From Flavobacteriales bacterium (GTDB taxonomy: Bacteria > Bacteroidota > Bacteroidia > Flavobacteriales_D > Crocinitomicaceae): a DNA stretch of 60,320 nt. Where the stretch lies: assembly GCA_947462255.1 (NCBI GenBank), contig CANHOA010000019.1, positions 1 to 60,320 of the forward strand. The letters run 5' to 3'. Every line of letters starts with the position of its first letter. Position 1 is the stretch's first letter. A program made the position numbers and the translations under genes. This document shows positions 26,832 to 37,674 of this stretch, piece after piece. Under the pieces are notes generated by a model. That model did no database searches and had not been told where the DNA came from. It saw only the letters and a program-made list of their open reading frames with translations.

Positions 26832-29800
26832 TTAAGGTTGAATTTCTATATATCCAGTATATGGATCTTGTGATTTCTTCTTCGTATCTATTACATAGAA
26901 GTAAGTGGAAGCAGGTAATGAATTTGCAGCCGTACCTTTGTAATGGCCATTCCAATCATTTTGATAAGGTTCAGCTTCGAAAACTAAGCTCCCCCAACGA
27001 TTGTAAACCTTTACTGAATTATTTGGATAAAACGCTAAGTTATCAATTATCCATAAGTCATTTTTACCATCATTATTTGGAGAAATAAATTGATTTACAA
27101 TTATTGGTATTAATGGCGTACAACCTAAATCTAAGCTTAGGGTCTGTTTGCAACCTGCAGCATCCGTTGCTGTTACGGTATAATTACCAGCGTCTATGTT
27201 GTTGGCGGTAGCACCTGTATTTCCTGAAGACCAGCTGTAAGAGAAACCACCTTGTCCACCTAGTGCCATAACGGATAAACTTCCATTCGCCTCACCACAC
27301 TCAGAGCCTGTTGAATCTATTTCTGAAATAGTAATAATAATTGGCTCTAATACGGTAGCCGTAGCTTGATCGATACAGCCATCTGCATTCGTAACCGTTA
27401 CCGTATAATTTCCTGCCGTTAAGCCATTTACCGTTGCAGCATTAGTTTGAGCAGGTGACCATGAATAATTCAAGTTGCTTCCGTTGCCATTATCCGTGTC
27501 AATGTTTATACTACCATTGCTTCCGCCATTGCATGAAACATTGGTCACATTTACCTCTGTGATGTTAATCAATACAGGTGGCTCAATGATTACTGTATCA
27601 ATCGTAACACAAGAATTGACGTTGTCTGTTAATGTAACCGTATAGGTTCCTGGAGCATTGATGGTTGGATTCAGTGTATTACCTCCTGTTAGAATACCAG
27701 GGCCAATCCAAGCTACAGTAACGTTCGTTGGATTTGATGCGCCATTAATGATTCCAAGACCTGTTACACAGTCAATACCAGATGAAGGAGTGGTGGAATA
27801 ACTAAAAGCTGGTGAAGGTAAAATAGTAACCGTAAATTGATCATTTACAGCGGGACAATCACCCAATTGAACATCAACACTAATAGTGGCGATAATGCTA
27901 GCACCTGTGGTATTACTCACCGCATTCCAAGTAGGTAAATCACCATTACCTGAGGCACCAATACCAATATTGGTATTATTGTTCGTCCAAGTAATAACAC
28001 CACCAACCGGAACTGAAATATAGTTGTCAGGATTGATTGTTTCGCCAGGGCAAACCGTAAAATTTGGATTCGTATTGATAGTAATTTGCGGAATAACAGC
28101 TACAGATACCACCACGTCAGGTCCAGGACAAAGCGCGTTCACAACACTCACTGTGTATTGCATGGTATCAACAGAATTACCACCATTAAATAAAGTTTGA
28201 GAAATATTAGTTCCTGAACCGTTGGCTTCACCCACAATCGTCGCTGGTCCAGCGGTTGTCCATGAAAAGTTCATATTATCCAAATTAGAAGTAATATCGA
28301 TATCGGTCGTTTCTCCTCCGCAAATTTCATAAAACAATGGATCGATAGTCACATTGGCCTGAGGATTTACAGTAATGGTATGAATATCATCAGGATCCGT
28401 AGAGCATTCAACAGTGGCTGTTATTTCAACGGTTCCAGGTTCAGTCGTATTATTTAATAAAAAAAGTGGATTAAAAACTAGAGGAGTTGTTCCACTACCC
28501 GACATTACAGTAACATTGGAGACATTCGTTGTGTCTGTAATATTCCACGTGATAACATATCCAGGTTGATTCGCAGTCATTTGAAAAGCTGCAGAAGAAT
28601 CTCCACTGCAAATCGTTTGATCATACAGCGAAAAAGATAATGAAGCAGTTGGTTTGATCGTCACTGTTTGCATGATTGAATCTACGCCGCAAAAATTACC
28701 CGTATAAACCCATACGTCGTAAGTTCCAGGCTGACTAAATAAAATCTCTAAGTTATCTGTTCCATTAGTCCATTGCGTGTAATCATACGTAGCACCAACA
28801 AAACCATTACTCGAACCTAGTGTGCCAGAATTAATCGTGTAAGTATTTGGGCTGATATTCCAATAGAAACCATAAGTAGTATCGCAACCAGTTTGGTTAA
28901 TACTTTCACCTCCATCTGATTGATTCGTAAAGGTCACAGGGTCTAAAACGCAAATCGGTGATGCAGGCGAATAACTGAATGCAGCAGTAGTACCCGTAGA
29001 AATAGTAATCGGACCAACGGTTATAACGGTTGGAAAACCACCAGCCGAGCAAAGATTTTGAGCGACAACAGTGGCGGAAAACGCATTTTGAATGGGCGGA
29101 AATCCAGGGGCGAAAACGTAATCAATACCACATGAAGAGGTATTAAAAAGGTGATTAATAGTTGTATCATTTGAAGTTGTAAAAACCATACTAGGAGAAC
29201 CATCAGAAAATGAAACAGTGTAATCGACAAGGACATCATTGGAAATAATTTCAATCGAATAAGGTGATGGAAGACAGGTATTGGTTCCAGCTCCTGCCAC
29301 TGTAATCAACGGTGCATTACCATTAAAAACAACATATGTTTTTGTAGCAGAACATCCATTTTGAGTTACAGTATGGGTCATTGTAAATTGGCCCAAAGGA
29401 AACAGGTGTGATATCTGAAGACCTGTCATGCCAAAATTGGTAGACGAACTACCATCTCCCCAGTTGAAGGTTTGGGTCACCGTATTGTTATACAAGGAGT
29501 TGAAGTTGAACAGAGCGGTATCAATAGAACCACAATTTTTAAAAATTACCTGACCTGCCTGAGTCACTGTTCCATAACCGCCACCTGTTGATGCCAAGGT
29601 AAGCGCAGCATTGGGAGTAGCATTCACATCTATAGTTCGCGTTGAATTTACAGCGGGAAGACCTGGATTAGTAACGGTTAGTGTGGCTGTTGTTGTAGGC
29701 GCAGTCACTGTATTATAAGTCACCACATGAGGTCCTTGTCCGACTGCTGTGGCTGGAATTGCACCCAAACCAAAATTCCAACTATATGTAGTACCAGCAA

Positions 29801-29963
29801 CCGTTGAAGTAGATGAATTAACGAAGTTAATGGTGCTTCCCTGGCAAATTGTTACTGTTCCGGCAACGGCAGGTGGAGAGGTTGAAAAGCTAGGTACAGG
29901 CGCTTGGGAGAAGGCCAAACTAGTGAGCAAACTTAAAAAGATTGCGTAACTAAATTTTATCAT
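26832..29963 (-). CDS. Large secreted adhesin with PKD-like and SprB repeats, T9SS type B tail
   Basis: 1043 residues. Signal peptide, PKD-type domains near the N-terminus (CQGSTINFVNSS, YSWNFG), further Ig-like domains, two SprB-type repeats at about 800-955 (e.g. NVSCNGGSNGSINI, YTVTATDAAGCKQ), then a gliding-motility type B C-terminal domain (about 955-1043; FISPNNDGKNDLW ... YNRWGSLVFE). Type B cargo normally needs a PorP/SprF protein, which is encoded next. Likely a surface adhesin. Confidence 0.93.
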   Translation of the reverse strand: MIKFSYAIFLSLLTSLAFSQAPVPSFSTSPPAVAGTVTICQGSTINFVNSSTSTVAGTTYSWNFGLGAIPATAVGQGPHVVTYNTVTAPTTTATLTVTNPGLPAVNSTRTIDVNATPNAALTLASTGGGYGTVTQAGQVIFKNCGSIDTALFNFNSLYNNTVTQTFNWGDGSSSTNFGMTGLQISHLFPLGQFTMTHTVTQNGCSATKTYVVFNGNAPLITVAGAGTNTCLPSPYSIEIISNDVLVDYTVSFSDGSPSMVFTTSNDTTINHLFNTSSCGIDYVFAPGFPPIQNAFSATVVAQNLCSAGGFPTVITVGPITISTGTTAAFSYSPASPICVLDPVTFTNQSDGGESINQTGCDTTYGFYWNISPNTYTINSGTLGSSNGFVGATYDYTQWTNGTDNLEILFSQPGTYDVWVYTGNFCGVDSIMQTVTIKPTASLSFSLYDQTICSGDSSAAFQMTANQPGYVITWNITDTTNVSNVTVMSGSGTTPLVFNPLFLLNNTTEPGTVEITATVECSTDPDDIHTITVNPQANVTIDPLFYEICGGETTDIDITSNLDNMNFSWTTAGPATIVGEANGSGTNISQTLFNGGNSVDTMQYTVSVVNALCPGPDVVVSVAVIPQITINTNPNFTVCPGETINPDNYISVPVGGVITWTNNNTNIGIGASGNGDLPTWNAVSNTTGASIIATISVDVQLGDCPAVNDQFTVTILPSPAFSYSTTPSSGIDCVTGLGIINGASNPTNVTVAWIGPGILTGGNTLNPTINAPGTYTVTLTDNVNSCVTIDTVIIEPPVLINITEVNVTNVSCNGGSNGSINIDTDNGNGSNLNYSWSPAQTNAATVNGLTAGNYTVTVTNADGCIDQATATVLEPIIITISEIDSTGSECGEANGSLSVMALGGQGGFSYSWSSGNTGATANNIDAGNYTVTATDAAGCKQTLSLDLGCTPLIPIIVNQFISPNNDGKNDLWIIDNLAFYPNNSVKVYNRWGSLVFEAEPYQNDWNGHYKGTAANSLPASTYFYVIDTKKKSQDPYTGYIEIQP

Positions 29964-30021
29964 GTTTTTAGTCTTTTAAAGATCAAATTTGGAATGGTAA
30001 AAGTATTAAATAATTGACACT

Positions 30022-30909
30022 TTACAAGTAATTTATTCCTTTTTTTAATTTACTAAGTGTTAGTTCCTCCTCGGAATTATTACTTGGAATATAATTATAC
30101 AACCATTCAGCAGTGGGAGGCATACTTAAGAGGATAGACTCTGTGCGTCCATTACTATAAATTCCAAATTTTGTACCTCTATCGTGCAATAAATTAAATT
30201 CAACATAACGTGAACGCCTAATGTTTTGCCAATGTTTTTCCTGTGGAGTATACTCCGAAACCTTAAATCCATCTACTTGACTCATATAAATGGTTGGAAA
30301 AGCAGTCCCCAATTCGAGGCACATAGACAAAATTTGTTCTTTTGAAATCAAATCATTTTCGGTGAGATTATCGAAAAATATACCTCCAACGCCCCTAGTT
30401 TCATCACGATGTGGTAGAAAGAAATAATCATCTGCCCATGCTTTAAAACTATCATAATAGTTTGGGTTGTAGCCATCGCAGATCCTTTTCAATTGATGAT
30501 GAAAAGAAGTTGCTAATTTATCAACGATATAATGAGGAGTTAAATCAATACCACCACCAAACCAATATGTTTTTGAATCCATCTCAAAATACCGAATATT
30601 CATGTGAATAATTGGATGTCTCGGGTGTTTGGGATGCAAAACAATCGACACACCTGTGGCAAAAAAGCGCTCACCGTCTAATTTTAATTGATCCTTCATC
30701 ATTTTTGTAACCTCACCCTCAACAGCAGAGAATGCTACCCCTCCTTTTTCGATGATTCGTCCATTCGCTATGGTGCAAGTAAATCCACCTCCGCCCTCTT
30801 TTCTATCCCACTCGTCTTCTGTAAAGACAGCTTCACCATCCCATGTTTCGAGCGCTGACGTAATGAATCGCTGGAGTTCGCGAAATTTATCTTTTACATC
30901 ATTCGACAT
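30022..30909 (-). CDS. hemF: Oxygen-dependent coproporphyrinogen III oxidase
   Basis: 295 residues from the start at 30909 (the frame is also open from 30912 and 30933; the choice between these starts is uncertain). The family pattern is clear: EGEVTKMM, HMNIRYFE, WFGGGIDLTPHY with the proposed catalytic residues, RGVGGIFFDNL, and RYVEFNLLHDRGTKFG. Converts coproporphyrinogen III to protoporphyrinogen IX in haem synthesis. It overlaps the end of the LysM gene by 11 bases and is last in the guaA-LysM-hemF run. Confidence 0.95.
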   Translation of the reverse strand: MSNDVKDKFRELQRFITSALETWDGEAVFTEDEWDRKEGGGGFTCTIANGRIIEKGGVAFSAVEGEVTKMMKDQLKLDGERFFATGVSIVLHPKHPRHPIIHMNIRYFEMDSKTYWFGGGIDLTPHYIVDKLATSFHHQLKRICDGYNPNYYDSFKAWADDYFFLPHRDETRGVGGIFFDNLTENDLISKEQILSMCLELGTAFPTIYMSQVDGFKVSEYTPQEKHWQNIRRSRYVEFNLLHDRGTKFGIYSNGRTESILLSMPPTAEWLYNYIPSNNSEEELTLSKLKKGINYL

Positions 30910-32659
30910 CATTTTCGAAAATAATTGATTCAAACTCGAAAAACTTTAATAGAAAACTTGCCGAATTAACTGTGTAAACGCTGTCGTTATCCTGCTTAAA
31001 ATCAATACGACTTATCGCACCTTGGCGCTGTGCATCACCTAAAAATATTATTTTAGGAATCAATGAGAACATATCATAGCCAAGGCAAGCCATCTTAGAA
31101 ATATCAACTTGATAAGCAATTCGATACCTCTTGTGAAATGCTATTACTTCCGCTTCTTTTGTATTAAAATAAGTAGGACTTTCATAATTAAACTCAAATA
31201 CGTTTTCAATCGTAGAAGAAACCTCTTTAAAGTCCAACCATTCCTTTAGGCCAAACACTTGAACATTTTCAAGTTGACTGGTATAACTTAATAAATTAAT
31301 GATATTTTGTTTCTGAGAATCAAAACTCACAAACCATGTTTTTAAGGTATTTCTATGATAGAGCATATAATTATTATAGGAAGCCATAATAATTTTCGCT
31401 TTTCCTTTAAAGTTTGGTAGAGCCTTGTAGGCGGCTAAAAAAGCTTCTTCCAGTAATGAATCAGCACGCAGATTAGATCGCACCAATACAATCTGTTCTC
31501 CTTTTTGAAATCCATACAAATCCTTGGCAAGATTTAGCGCTAGTTGATTGTTTGGCGTTGGAATCTGAATTGCATAAGGGTTTGTCTCATTAAACGAAGA
31601 ATTAAGATGAATTGGAAATACAATTTTAATTTTATTCTTCTGACAAAAATCAGATACCAATTGAGCCTGAGCTAAATGAAATGGCGCATAAATTAAATCC
31701 ATTCCCACTAATTCTTCGGTTTGAAGTAAGGTAGGAAAATCAGTGCTTTCACTTAGGTAATCATAAAAGGTAATTTGCCCCTTTAAACCGATTGCTTCCA
31801 AATCTTTTATCCCAATTAATGCCCCCATATAAAATTCAGTAGCAGATCTAGAAGCCCCTTTCAATGGAAATTTTATTGTATCAATAGCAAATGGCAAAAA
31901 AACTGCAATTTTGGGATCTCTAATCACTTGATTTTTACCTTCAATAACACGCTTAGATTTCGAATCAATCTTTTTAGGAATTGGCCTAGGTCCCTGAATA
32001 ATGCTTGCTTTATCATTAATAGGGATTTTTATAGATGCCCCTACTTTAACTTGACTATTTTTTAATCCATTTAACTCCTTCAGACGTTCGACTGAAACCA
32101 TAAAACGTTTGGATAACGAGTAAAGCGATTCTCCATTTTCAACAATATAAACCATTATTGTATCATTGAATTCAAAATTACGCTGATATGAAATTGAGTC
32201 TTTGCCTTTATTATCAGCCAAGTTTTGACTGCTTGTTTTTATAGAAACAAGTCGTACAGCTGCATTTTTAACTTGCACATTTTGACCAACTTGAATACCT
32301 TTATCTGAATCTAAATTCCATGAAATAAGAGAATCAACAGAAACGGCATACCGCTTAGAAATGGCGAATAATGTTTCTTTTTCACAAACTTTATGAATAA
32401 TTGTTTTTCTTTCAATAGGTAAATACAGCTTCTGTCCACTAATCAAGCCCTTATCACTTCCTGGATTACATTTCAGAATTTCTTCGCCAGAATAACCAGT
32501 TTGCTGAACGACTGTAAATAAATTCAAACCATCCGTAACTTCAATAACATGACAAAGTTTACCATTATGCTCTTGTAGCTGCACTAAATCTTGTGCTGAG
32601 CCATAGAATACAGAGGCAAATAATATAAAAACCCATGAAAAATACCTCATTTCCTTCAT
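30899..32659 (-). CDS. LysM protein with periplasmic-binding-like domain
   Basis: 586 residues. Signal peptide (MRYFSWVFILFASVFYGSAQ; start could be either of two Met codons, 32659 or 32650), three LysM domains in the first 210 residues (for example VCEKETLFAISKRYAVSVDS and VENGESLYSLSKRFMVSVER), then a linker and a type I periplasmic-binding-protein-like domain (about 240-580). LysM domains bind peptidoglycan. The C-terminal domain could sense a ligand. Located between guaA (9-base gap) and hemF. Probably periplasmic. Confidence 0.88.
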   Translation of the reverse strand: MKEMRYFSWVFILFASVFYGSAQDLVQLQEHNGKLCHVIEVTDGLNLFTVVQQTGYSGEEILKCNPGSDKGLISGQKLYLPIERKTIIHKVCEKETLFAISKRYAVSVDSLISWNLDSDKGIQVGQNVQVKNAAVRLVSIKTSSQNLADNKGKDSISYQRNFEFNDTIMVYIVENGESLYSLSKRFMVSVERLKELNGLKNSQVKVGASIKIPINDKASIIQGPRPIPKKIDSKSKRVIEGKNQVIRDPKIAVFLPFAIDTIKFPLKGASRSATEFYMGALIGIKDLEAIGLKGQITFYDYLSESTDFPTLLQTEELVGMDLIYAPFHLAQAQLVSDFCQKNKIKIVFPIHLNSSFNETNPYAIQIPTPNNQLALNLAKDLYGFQKGEQIVLVRSNLRADSLLEEAFLAAYKALPNFKGKAKIIMASYNNYMLYHRNTLKTWFVSFDSQKQNIINLLSYTSQLENVQVFGLKEWLDFKEVSSTIENVFEFNYESPTYFNTKEAEVIAFHKRYRIAYQVDISKMACLGYDMFSLIPKIIFLGDAQRQGAISRIDFKQDNDSVYTVNSASFLLKFFEFESIIFENDVE

Positions 32660-32668
32660 TCGCAGAAA

Positions 32669-34201
32669 TTATTCCCATTCAATTGTAGCAGGAGGCTTAG
32701 AACTAATATCATAAGTTACCCGATTTATGCCCTTCACTTGATTAATTATTTTATTCGAAATGGCGGCTAAAAATTCGTAAGGCAAATGACACCAATCAGC
32801 TGTCATGCCATCAGTTGAAGAAACCGCCCTCAGAGCCACCGCATTTTCATAGGTGCGCTCATCACCCATTACACCAACTGATTGAACAGGTAAAAATATA
32901 CATCCTGCTTGCCAAACATCATTATACAAGTTAGCCTCTTTCAATCCATTGATAAATATAGCATCAACTTCTTGCAAGATACGCACTTTCTCTTTGGTTA
33001 CTTCGCCTAAGATTCTAATTCCAAGACCTGGCCCTGGAAATGGATGCCTACCTAAAATTTTTGGGTCGATATCCAATGCTTTCCCGATTCTCCTTACTTC
33101 ATCCTTAAATAGTAATCGCAGCGGTTCAACGACACTTAATTTCATGTAATCAGGCAAACCACCTACATTGTGGTGTGATTTGATAGTTTGAGAAGGGCCA
33201 CCAGTACCTGAAACAGACTCAATAACATCTGGATAGATTGTTCCTTGGCCTAACCAAAAAGCATTTTCCACAGTTTTCGACGCTTCATTAAATACATCCA
33301 CAAAAACACCTCCAATTGCCTTTCTTTTTAATTCTGGATCCGTTAATCCCTTTAAAGCAGTATAAAAAAGTTCAGAGGCTTCAACACCTTTGACATTCAA
33401 GCCCATTCCCTGATAGGAAGCCAAGACATCCTCGTATTCATTTTTTCTTAAAAGGCCATTATCAACGAAAATACAGTGTAAATTGTGACCTATAGCGCGA
33501 TGAAGAAGTACTGCAGCAACGGAGGAGTCAACGCCACCCGACAAACCTAGAATAACACGATCATCACCAATTTTTTCTTTTAATTCCGAGATACATTCTT
33601 CAATAAAAGAATTTGGAGTCCAATCTGCCGCACAATCGCAAACAGTATAAATAAAATTCTTTAGTAGTTGCGTTCCATTTGCTGAATGGTACACTTCAGG
33701 GTGAAACTGAACACCAAAGGTGTTTTCATTCTCAATTTCAAATCCAGCGACCTCAACATCTGAAGTACTGCAGACCACTTTATAATTAGCTGGCACATTG
33801 GTTATTGAATCACCGTGAGACATCCAAACTTGAGAATTAACTGGAATACTTTGCATTAACCTCGACTCAGCATTAACTACAGTTAAGTTAGCACGCCCAT
33901 ACTCTCTATTATTGGATGAATTAACTGTTCCACCATATTCTTGAGCAAGTAGCTGTGCTCCATAACAAACACCTAATAAGGGGATTTTTCCTTTAATATC
34001 ATTTAGGGAAGGCTTTGGTGCGTTTACATCGCGCACAGAAAAAGGACTACCCGATAAAATAACCCCCTTAATATGTTGTTGAATCTTGGGAATTTTATCC
34101 CAAGGATGAATTTCACAATACACGTTTAATTCCCTAATTCTTCGAGCAATCAATTGCGTATACTGAGAACCAAAATCAATGATTAAAATAGTTTGATGCA
34201 T
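32669..34201 (-). CDS. guaA: GMP synthase (glutamine-hydrolysing)
   Basis: 510 residues. Class I glutamine amidotransferase domain with Cys in GVCYGAQL and FHPEVYH near the N-terminus, then the ATP-pyrophosphatase domain with SGGVDSS, and the C-terminal dimerisation domain ending ATIEWE. Makes GMP from XMP. The start codon is only a few bases after a -7 box (34206-34213), so the mRNA may lack a leader. Confidence 0.98.
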   Translation of the reverse strand: MHQTILIIDFGSQYTQLIARRIRELNVYCEIHPWDKIPKIQQHIKGVILSGSPFSVRDVNAPKPSLNDIKGKIPLLGVCYGAQLLAQEYGGTVNSSNNREYGRANLTVVNAESRLMQSIPVNSQVWMSHGDSITNVPANYKVVCSTSDVEVAGFEIENENTFGVQFHPEVYHSANGTQLLKNFIYTVCDCAADWTPNSFIEECISELKEKIGDDRVILGLSGGVDSSVAAVLLHRAIGHNLHCIFVDNGLLRKNEYEDVLASYQGMGLNVKGVEASELFYTALKGLTDPELKRKAIGGVFVDVFNEASKTVENAFWLGQGTIYPDVIESVSGTGGPSQTIKSHHNVGGLPDYMKLSVVEPLRLLFKDEVRRIGKALDIDPKILGRHPFPGPGLGIRILGEVTKEKVRILQEVDAIFINGLKEANLYNDVWQAGCIFLPVQSVGVMGDERTYENAVALRAVSSTDGMTADWCHLPYEFLAAISNKIINQVKGINRVTYDISSKPPATIEWE

Positions 34202-34205
34202 GTCA

Positions 34206-34213
34206 CAAAGATA
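34206..34213 (-). promoter_or_regulatory. -7 box for guaA, possibly leaderless
   Basis: Minus strand TATCTTTG exactly matches TAnnTTTG and ends 4 bases before the guaA start codon. Transcription would start at or near the A of the ATG. Confidence 0.5.
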
Positions 34214-34307
34214 AGTGTAAATTGAACTTAAAAATTAAAAAAAAGTTAATCAGCTATATTTTTTAATTGAACTAAGAGCATATTCTCAAATTTTGAAGTT
34301 TAATCAT

Positions 34308-34315
34308 TAACTTTG
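34308..34315 (+). promoter_or_regulatory. -7 box for secA
   Basis: TAACTTTG matches TAnnTTTG 23 bases before the secA ATG at 34339. TTTTG at 34291-34295 is too close to be a typical -33 element. Confidence 0.45.
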
Positions 34316-34338
34316 ATTCCTAATAAATTTAATATTCA

Positions 34339-37300
34339 ATGATTGGTAACCTATTAAAAAAGTTATTTGGTGATAAAAATGATAAGGACAGAAAACTGTA
34401 TGAGCCTTTCAGTATTGCAGCTAACGAATTTCAACAAACACTAACGTCATTATCGGATGATGAGTTAAGAAACAAAACATTTGGCTTTCAACAATTAATT
34501 TCTGAAGAGAAACAGGAACTAGAAAACGAAATTAAGGCCCTTGAACATAAGGTTGGTGATAGTGCTACACCTATTGAAGAAAAAGAGGAATTATTTGAAA
34601 AAATAGACAAGTTAACGAGGGCGGTTGATGACAAGATAGAAGAAGTTCTCATGCAAATTTTACCTGAAGCATTCGCAGTTGTCAAAGAAACAGCGAAACG
34701 TTGGCTAGAAAACGGTAAACTTGAAGTTACTGCACTTGATTTTGACAAGGAATTAGCTACTCGAAAAGATGGCATCACAATTACTGGGGACAAAGCTATT
34801 TGGCACAACGAATGGAGCGTTGCAGGAATGAAAATTAAGTGGAACATGGTACATTACGATGTTCAATTACTTGGTGGCGCTGCTTTACACAAAGGAAATA
34901 TTGCAGAAATGCAGACAGGAGAAGGAAAAACATTGGTCGCTACCCTTCCAGTTTATTTAAATGCTCTTTCCAAAAAAGGCGTTCATATTGTAACTGTTAA
35001 TGACTACCTAGCGAAACGCGATTCAGAATGGATGGGTCCCCTCTATCAATTTCACTGTTTAAGTGTGGATTGTATCGACAAACATGCCCCAAATTCAGCA
35101 GATCGTAGGAAGGCTTATCAAGCTGATATTACATTTGGTACCAACAATGAATTTGGCTTTGACTACCTTAGAGATAATATGGCAGGGCATATTGATGAAT
35201 TAGTGCAACGAAAACATCATTTCGCTATTGTTGATGAGGTCGATTCAGTTCTTATTGACGATGCAAGAACTCCTTTAATCATATCTGGCCCAACTCCAAA
35301 AGGTGAAGAACAAGAATTTCAACAATTAAAACCAAGGATAGAGCGAATTGTAAATGCTCAAAAAGAATTTGTTCAACAATGTTTAATAGAAGCAAAAACA
35401 AAACTCATTGTAATTTCTAATCCTCCAGAGGATAAAAAAGAATTCAATACATTGCTTGAAGAAGGTGGAATCGCCTTGCTTCGTGCCCATAGAGGCTTGC
35501 CTAAAAATAAGGCACTTATAAAATTTCTATCCGAACCAGGCATCCGTGTTCACTTGCAAAAAACAGAAAATTTTTACATGCAAGAACAAGGTAAGCAAAT
35601 GAAAAAGATTGATTTGGAATTGTTTTTTGTTATTGAAGAGAAAAATAATACCATTGAATTAACCAATAAGGGTATTGATTTAATTTCCGGATCTGAAGAC
35701 CGTGAGTTTTTTATCATGCCTGATATTGGGGCAGAAATTGCCAAGTTAAGCAAGTTAGGTTTAGATAACGATCAATTTTTAAGTAGAAAAGATCACTTGG
35801 TTGGAGAATACTCGATAAAATCTGAACGTATCCATTCTGTCAATCAGTTATTAAAAGCATATACACTTTTTGAAAAAGAAAATGAATACGTAATAATGGA
35901 TGGCAAGGTGAAAATTGTCGATGAGTCTACAGGTCGTATTCTAGATGGAAGAAGGTATTCAGATGGACTTCATCAAGCAATTGAAGCAAAAGAAAATGTG
36001 AAAATTGAAGCAGCAACTCAAACTTATGCTACTGTTACCTTGCAAAATTATTTTAGAATGTATCACAAACTAGCAGGTATGACTGGTACAGCGGAGACAG
36101 AAGCAAAAGAATTCTTTGATATTTACAAACTAGATGTAGTTGTTGTGCCACCAAATACCAAAGTGGTAAGAAAGGATGATCAAGATTTAGTTTACAAAAC
36201 TGCTAGAGAAAAATTTACGGCTGTAATCGAAGAAATCCAAAAATTAGTTTTGGAAGGACGTCCTGTATTAGTTGGAACGACCACCGTTGAAATTTCTGAA
36301 GGATTAAGCAGGATGCTCGATAAAGAAAATATCAAGCATCAAGTATTGAATGCGAAATTTCATCAAAAAGAAGCCGAAATAATTGCTAATGCTGGATTAT
36401 CAGGCGCCGTTACTATTGCAACCAATATGGCTGGTCGTGGAACCGATATAAAATTAGGTCCAAACGTAAAAGAAGCCGGAGGTTTAGCGATAATCGGAAC
36501 GGAACGCCATGATTCAAGACGAGTAGATCGTCAATTAAGAGGTCGTGCTGGTCGTCAAGGTGATCCAGGATCCTCACAGTTTTTTGTTTCGCTTGAAGAT
36601 GATTTAATGCGAAAATTTGGGTCCGAAAGAATAGCAAAATTAATGGATAGAATGGGACTTAAGGAAGGCGAAGTAATTAGCCATGGAATGATTTCTAAAT
36701 CCATTGAACGTGCTCAGAAAAAAGTGGAAGAAAATAATTTTGGCGTAAGAAAAAGATTGCTCGAATATGACGATGTAATGAATTCTCAACGAAAAGCAAT
36801 TTATAAAAAACGAAAAAATGCCCTTTTCGGAGATAGAATGGATATTGATGTTGACAATATGTTCTATGAACTTGCGGAAGAAACAGTATTAAAGTTATCA
36901 AATCATGATTTTAACGATTATGAAATTGAATTAATCCGTTTAATCGGCATTGAATCGCCTGTAAACGAGGAGGAATTTAAGAGCTTAGATAAAATGGAAC
37001 TTATCCATGCTGTCTATATTGCGATGACAAAACAATATAAACGAAAATGTCAAAAGATAGCGGAGCTTGCGATGCCGCAAATAAAACATGTACATGAAAC
37101 CATGTCAGATCGTTATAAAAACATAGTCTTTCCACTTACTGACGGAAGAAAAGAGTTACAACTAATCATTAATCTAGAGGAAGCATATAAATCAAATGGT
37201 ACCGTTATTTCAAAATATTTTGAAAAAAATATTATTCTTGGAATGATTGATAATGAATGGAAAGAACATTTACGAGAAATGGATGATTTGAGGTCTGCAG

Positions 37301-37674
37301 TTAATAATGCAACCTATGAACAAAAAGACCCATTAGTGATTTACAAATTGGAGTCCTACGAATTATTCAAAAGCATGCTTTATAGATTAAATCAAGAAGC
37401 TGTTGAATTGTTAATGAAATTAAACATTCCTGCTGAAGTGGCATTACAAAGCACCAATACTGAAGACAAGCAAAATAATTATGGGAATTCTAATACTAGC
37501 AATTCAACCGCAGCGCCACAATTTAGAGGTAGTGATGGTTACCGTCAAGCTGTTCAAAATTCGATGCCAAGTCCCGAAAAAAAACAACCTGTAATTGCTC
37601 AAGCAAAAGTTAATAGAAATGATGCTTGTCCTTGTGGTAGTGGTAAAAAGTACAAGCAATGCCATGGAAAATAA
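34339..37674 (+). CDS. secA: Protein translocase ATPase SecA
   Basis: 1111 residues, typical for Bacteroidota. Walker A in QTGEGKTL, DEVDSVLIDEAR-like segment, NMAGRGTDIKL, QLRGRAGRQGDPG, and a C-terminal zinc-binding motif NRNDACPCGSGKKYKQCHGK. An insert of about 100 residues in the first nucleotide-binding domain (about 345-450) is seen in Bacteroidota SecA. Drives export through SecYEG. The next gene starts within its stop codon (TAATG). Confidence 0.97.
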   Translation: MIGNLLKKLFGDKNDKDRKLYEPFSIAANEFQQTLTSLSDDELRNKTFGFQQLISEEKQELENEIKALEHKVGDSATPIEEKEELFEKIDKLTRAVDDKIEEVLMQILPEAFAVVKETAKRWLENGKLEVTALDFDKELATRKDGITITGDKAIWHNEWSVAGMKIKWNMVHYDVQLLGGAALHKGNIAEMQTGEGKTLVATLPVYLNALSKKGVHIVTVNDYLAKRDSEWMGPLYQFHCLSVDCIDKHAPNSADRRKAYQADITFGTNNEFGFDYLRDNMAGHIDELVQRKHHFAIVDEVDSVLIDDARTPLIISGPTPKGEEQEFQQLKPRIERIVNAQKEFVQQCLIEAKTKLIVISNPPEDKKEFNTLLEEGGIALLRAHRGLPKNKALIKFLSEPGIRVHLQKTENFYMQEQGKQMKKIDLELFFVIEEKNNTIELTNKGIDLISGSEDREFFIMPDIGAEIAKLSKLGLDNDQFLSRKDHLVGEYSIKSERIHSVNQLLKAYTLFEKENEYVIMDGKVKIVDESTGRILDGRRYSDGLHQAIEAKENVKIEAATQTYATVTLQNYFRMYHKLAGMTGTAETEAKEFFDIYKLDVVVVPPNTKVVRKDDQDLVYKTAREKFTAVIEEIQKLVLEGRPVLVGTTTVEISEGLSRMLDKENIKHQVLNAKFHQKEAEIIANAGLSGAVTIATNMAGRGTDIKLGPNVKEAGGLAIIGTERHDSRRVDRQLRGRAGRQGDPGSSQFFVSLEDDLMRKFGSERIAKLMDRMGLKEGEVISHGMISKSIERAQKKVEENNFGVRKRLLEYDDVMNSQRKAIYKKRKNALFGDRMDIDVDNMFYELAEETVLKLSNHDFNDYEIELIRLIGIESPVNEEEFKSLDKMELIHAVYIAMTKQYKRKCQKIAELAMPQIKHVHETMSDRYKNIVFPLTDGRKELQLIINLEEAYKSNGTVISKYFEKNIILGMIDNEWKEHLREMDDLRSAVNNATYEQKDPLVIYKLESYELFKSMLYRLNQEAVELLMKLNIPAEVALQSTNTEDKQNNYGNSNTSNSTAAPQFRGSDGYRQAVQNSMPSPEKKQPVIAQAKVNRNDACPCGSGKKYKQCHGK

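Noticed and set aside
26827..26955. Longer N-terminus for the PorP/SprF protein
   Set aside because: It would overlap the adhesin gene and hide a clear signal peptide starting at 26826.
34488..34847. Open frame antisense to secA
   Set aside because: Shadow of the secA reading frame; serine- and leucine-rich with no support.
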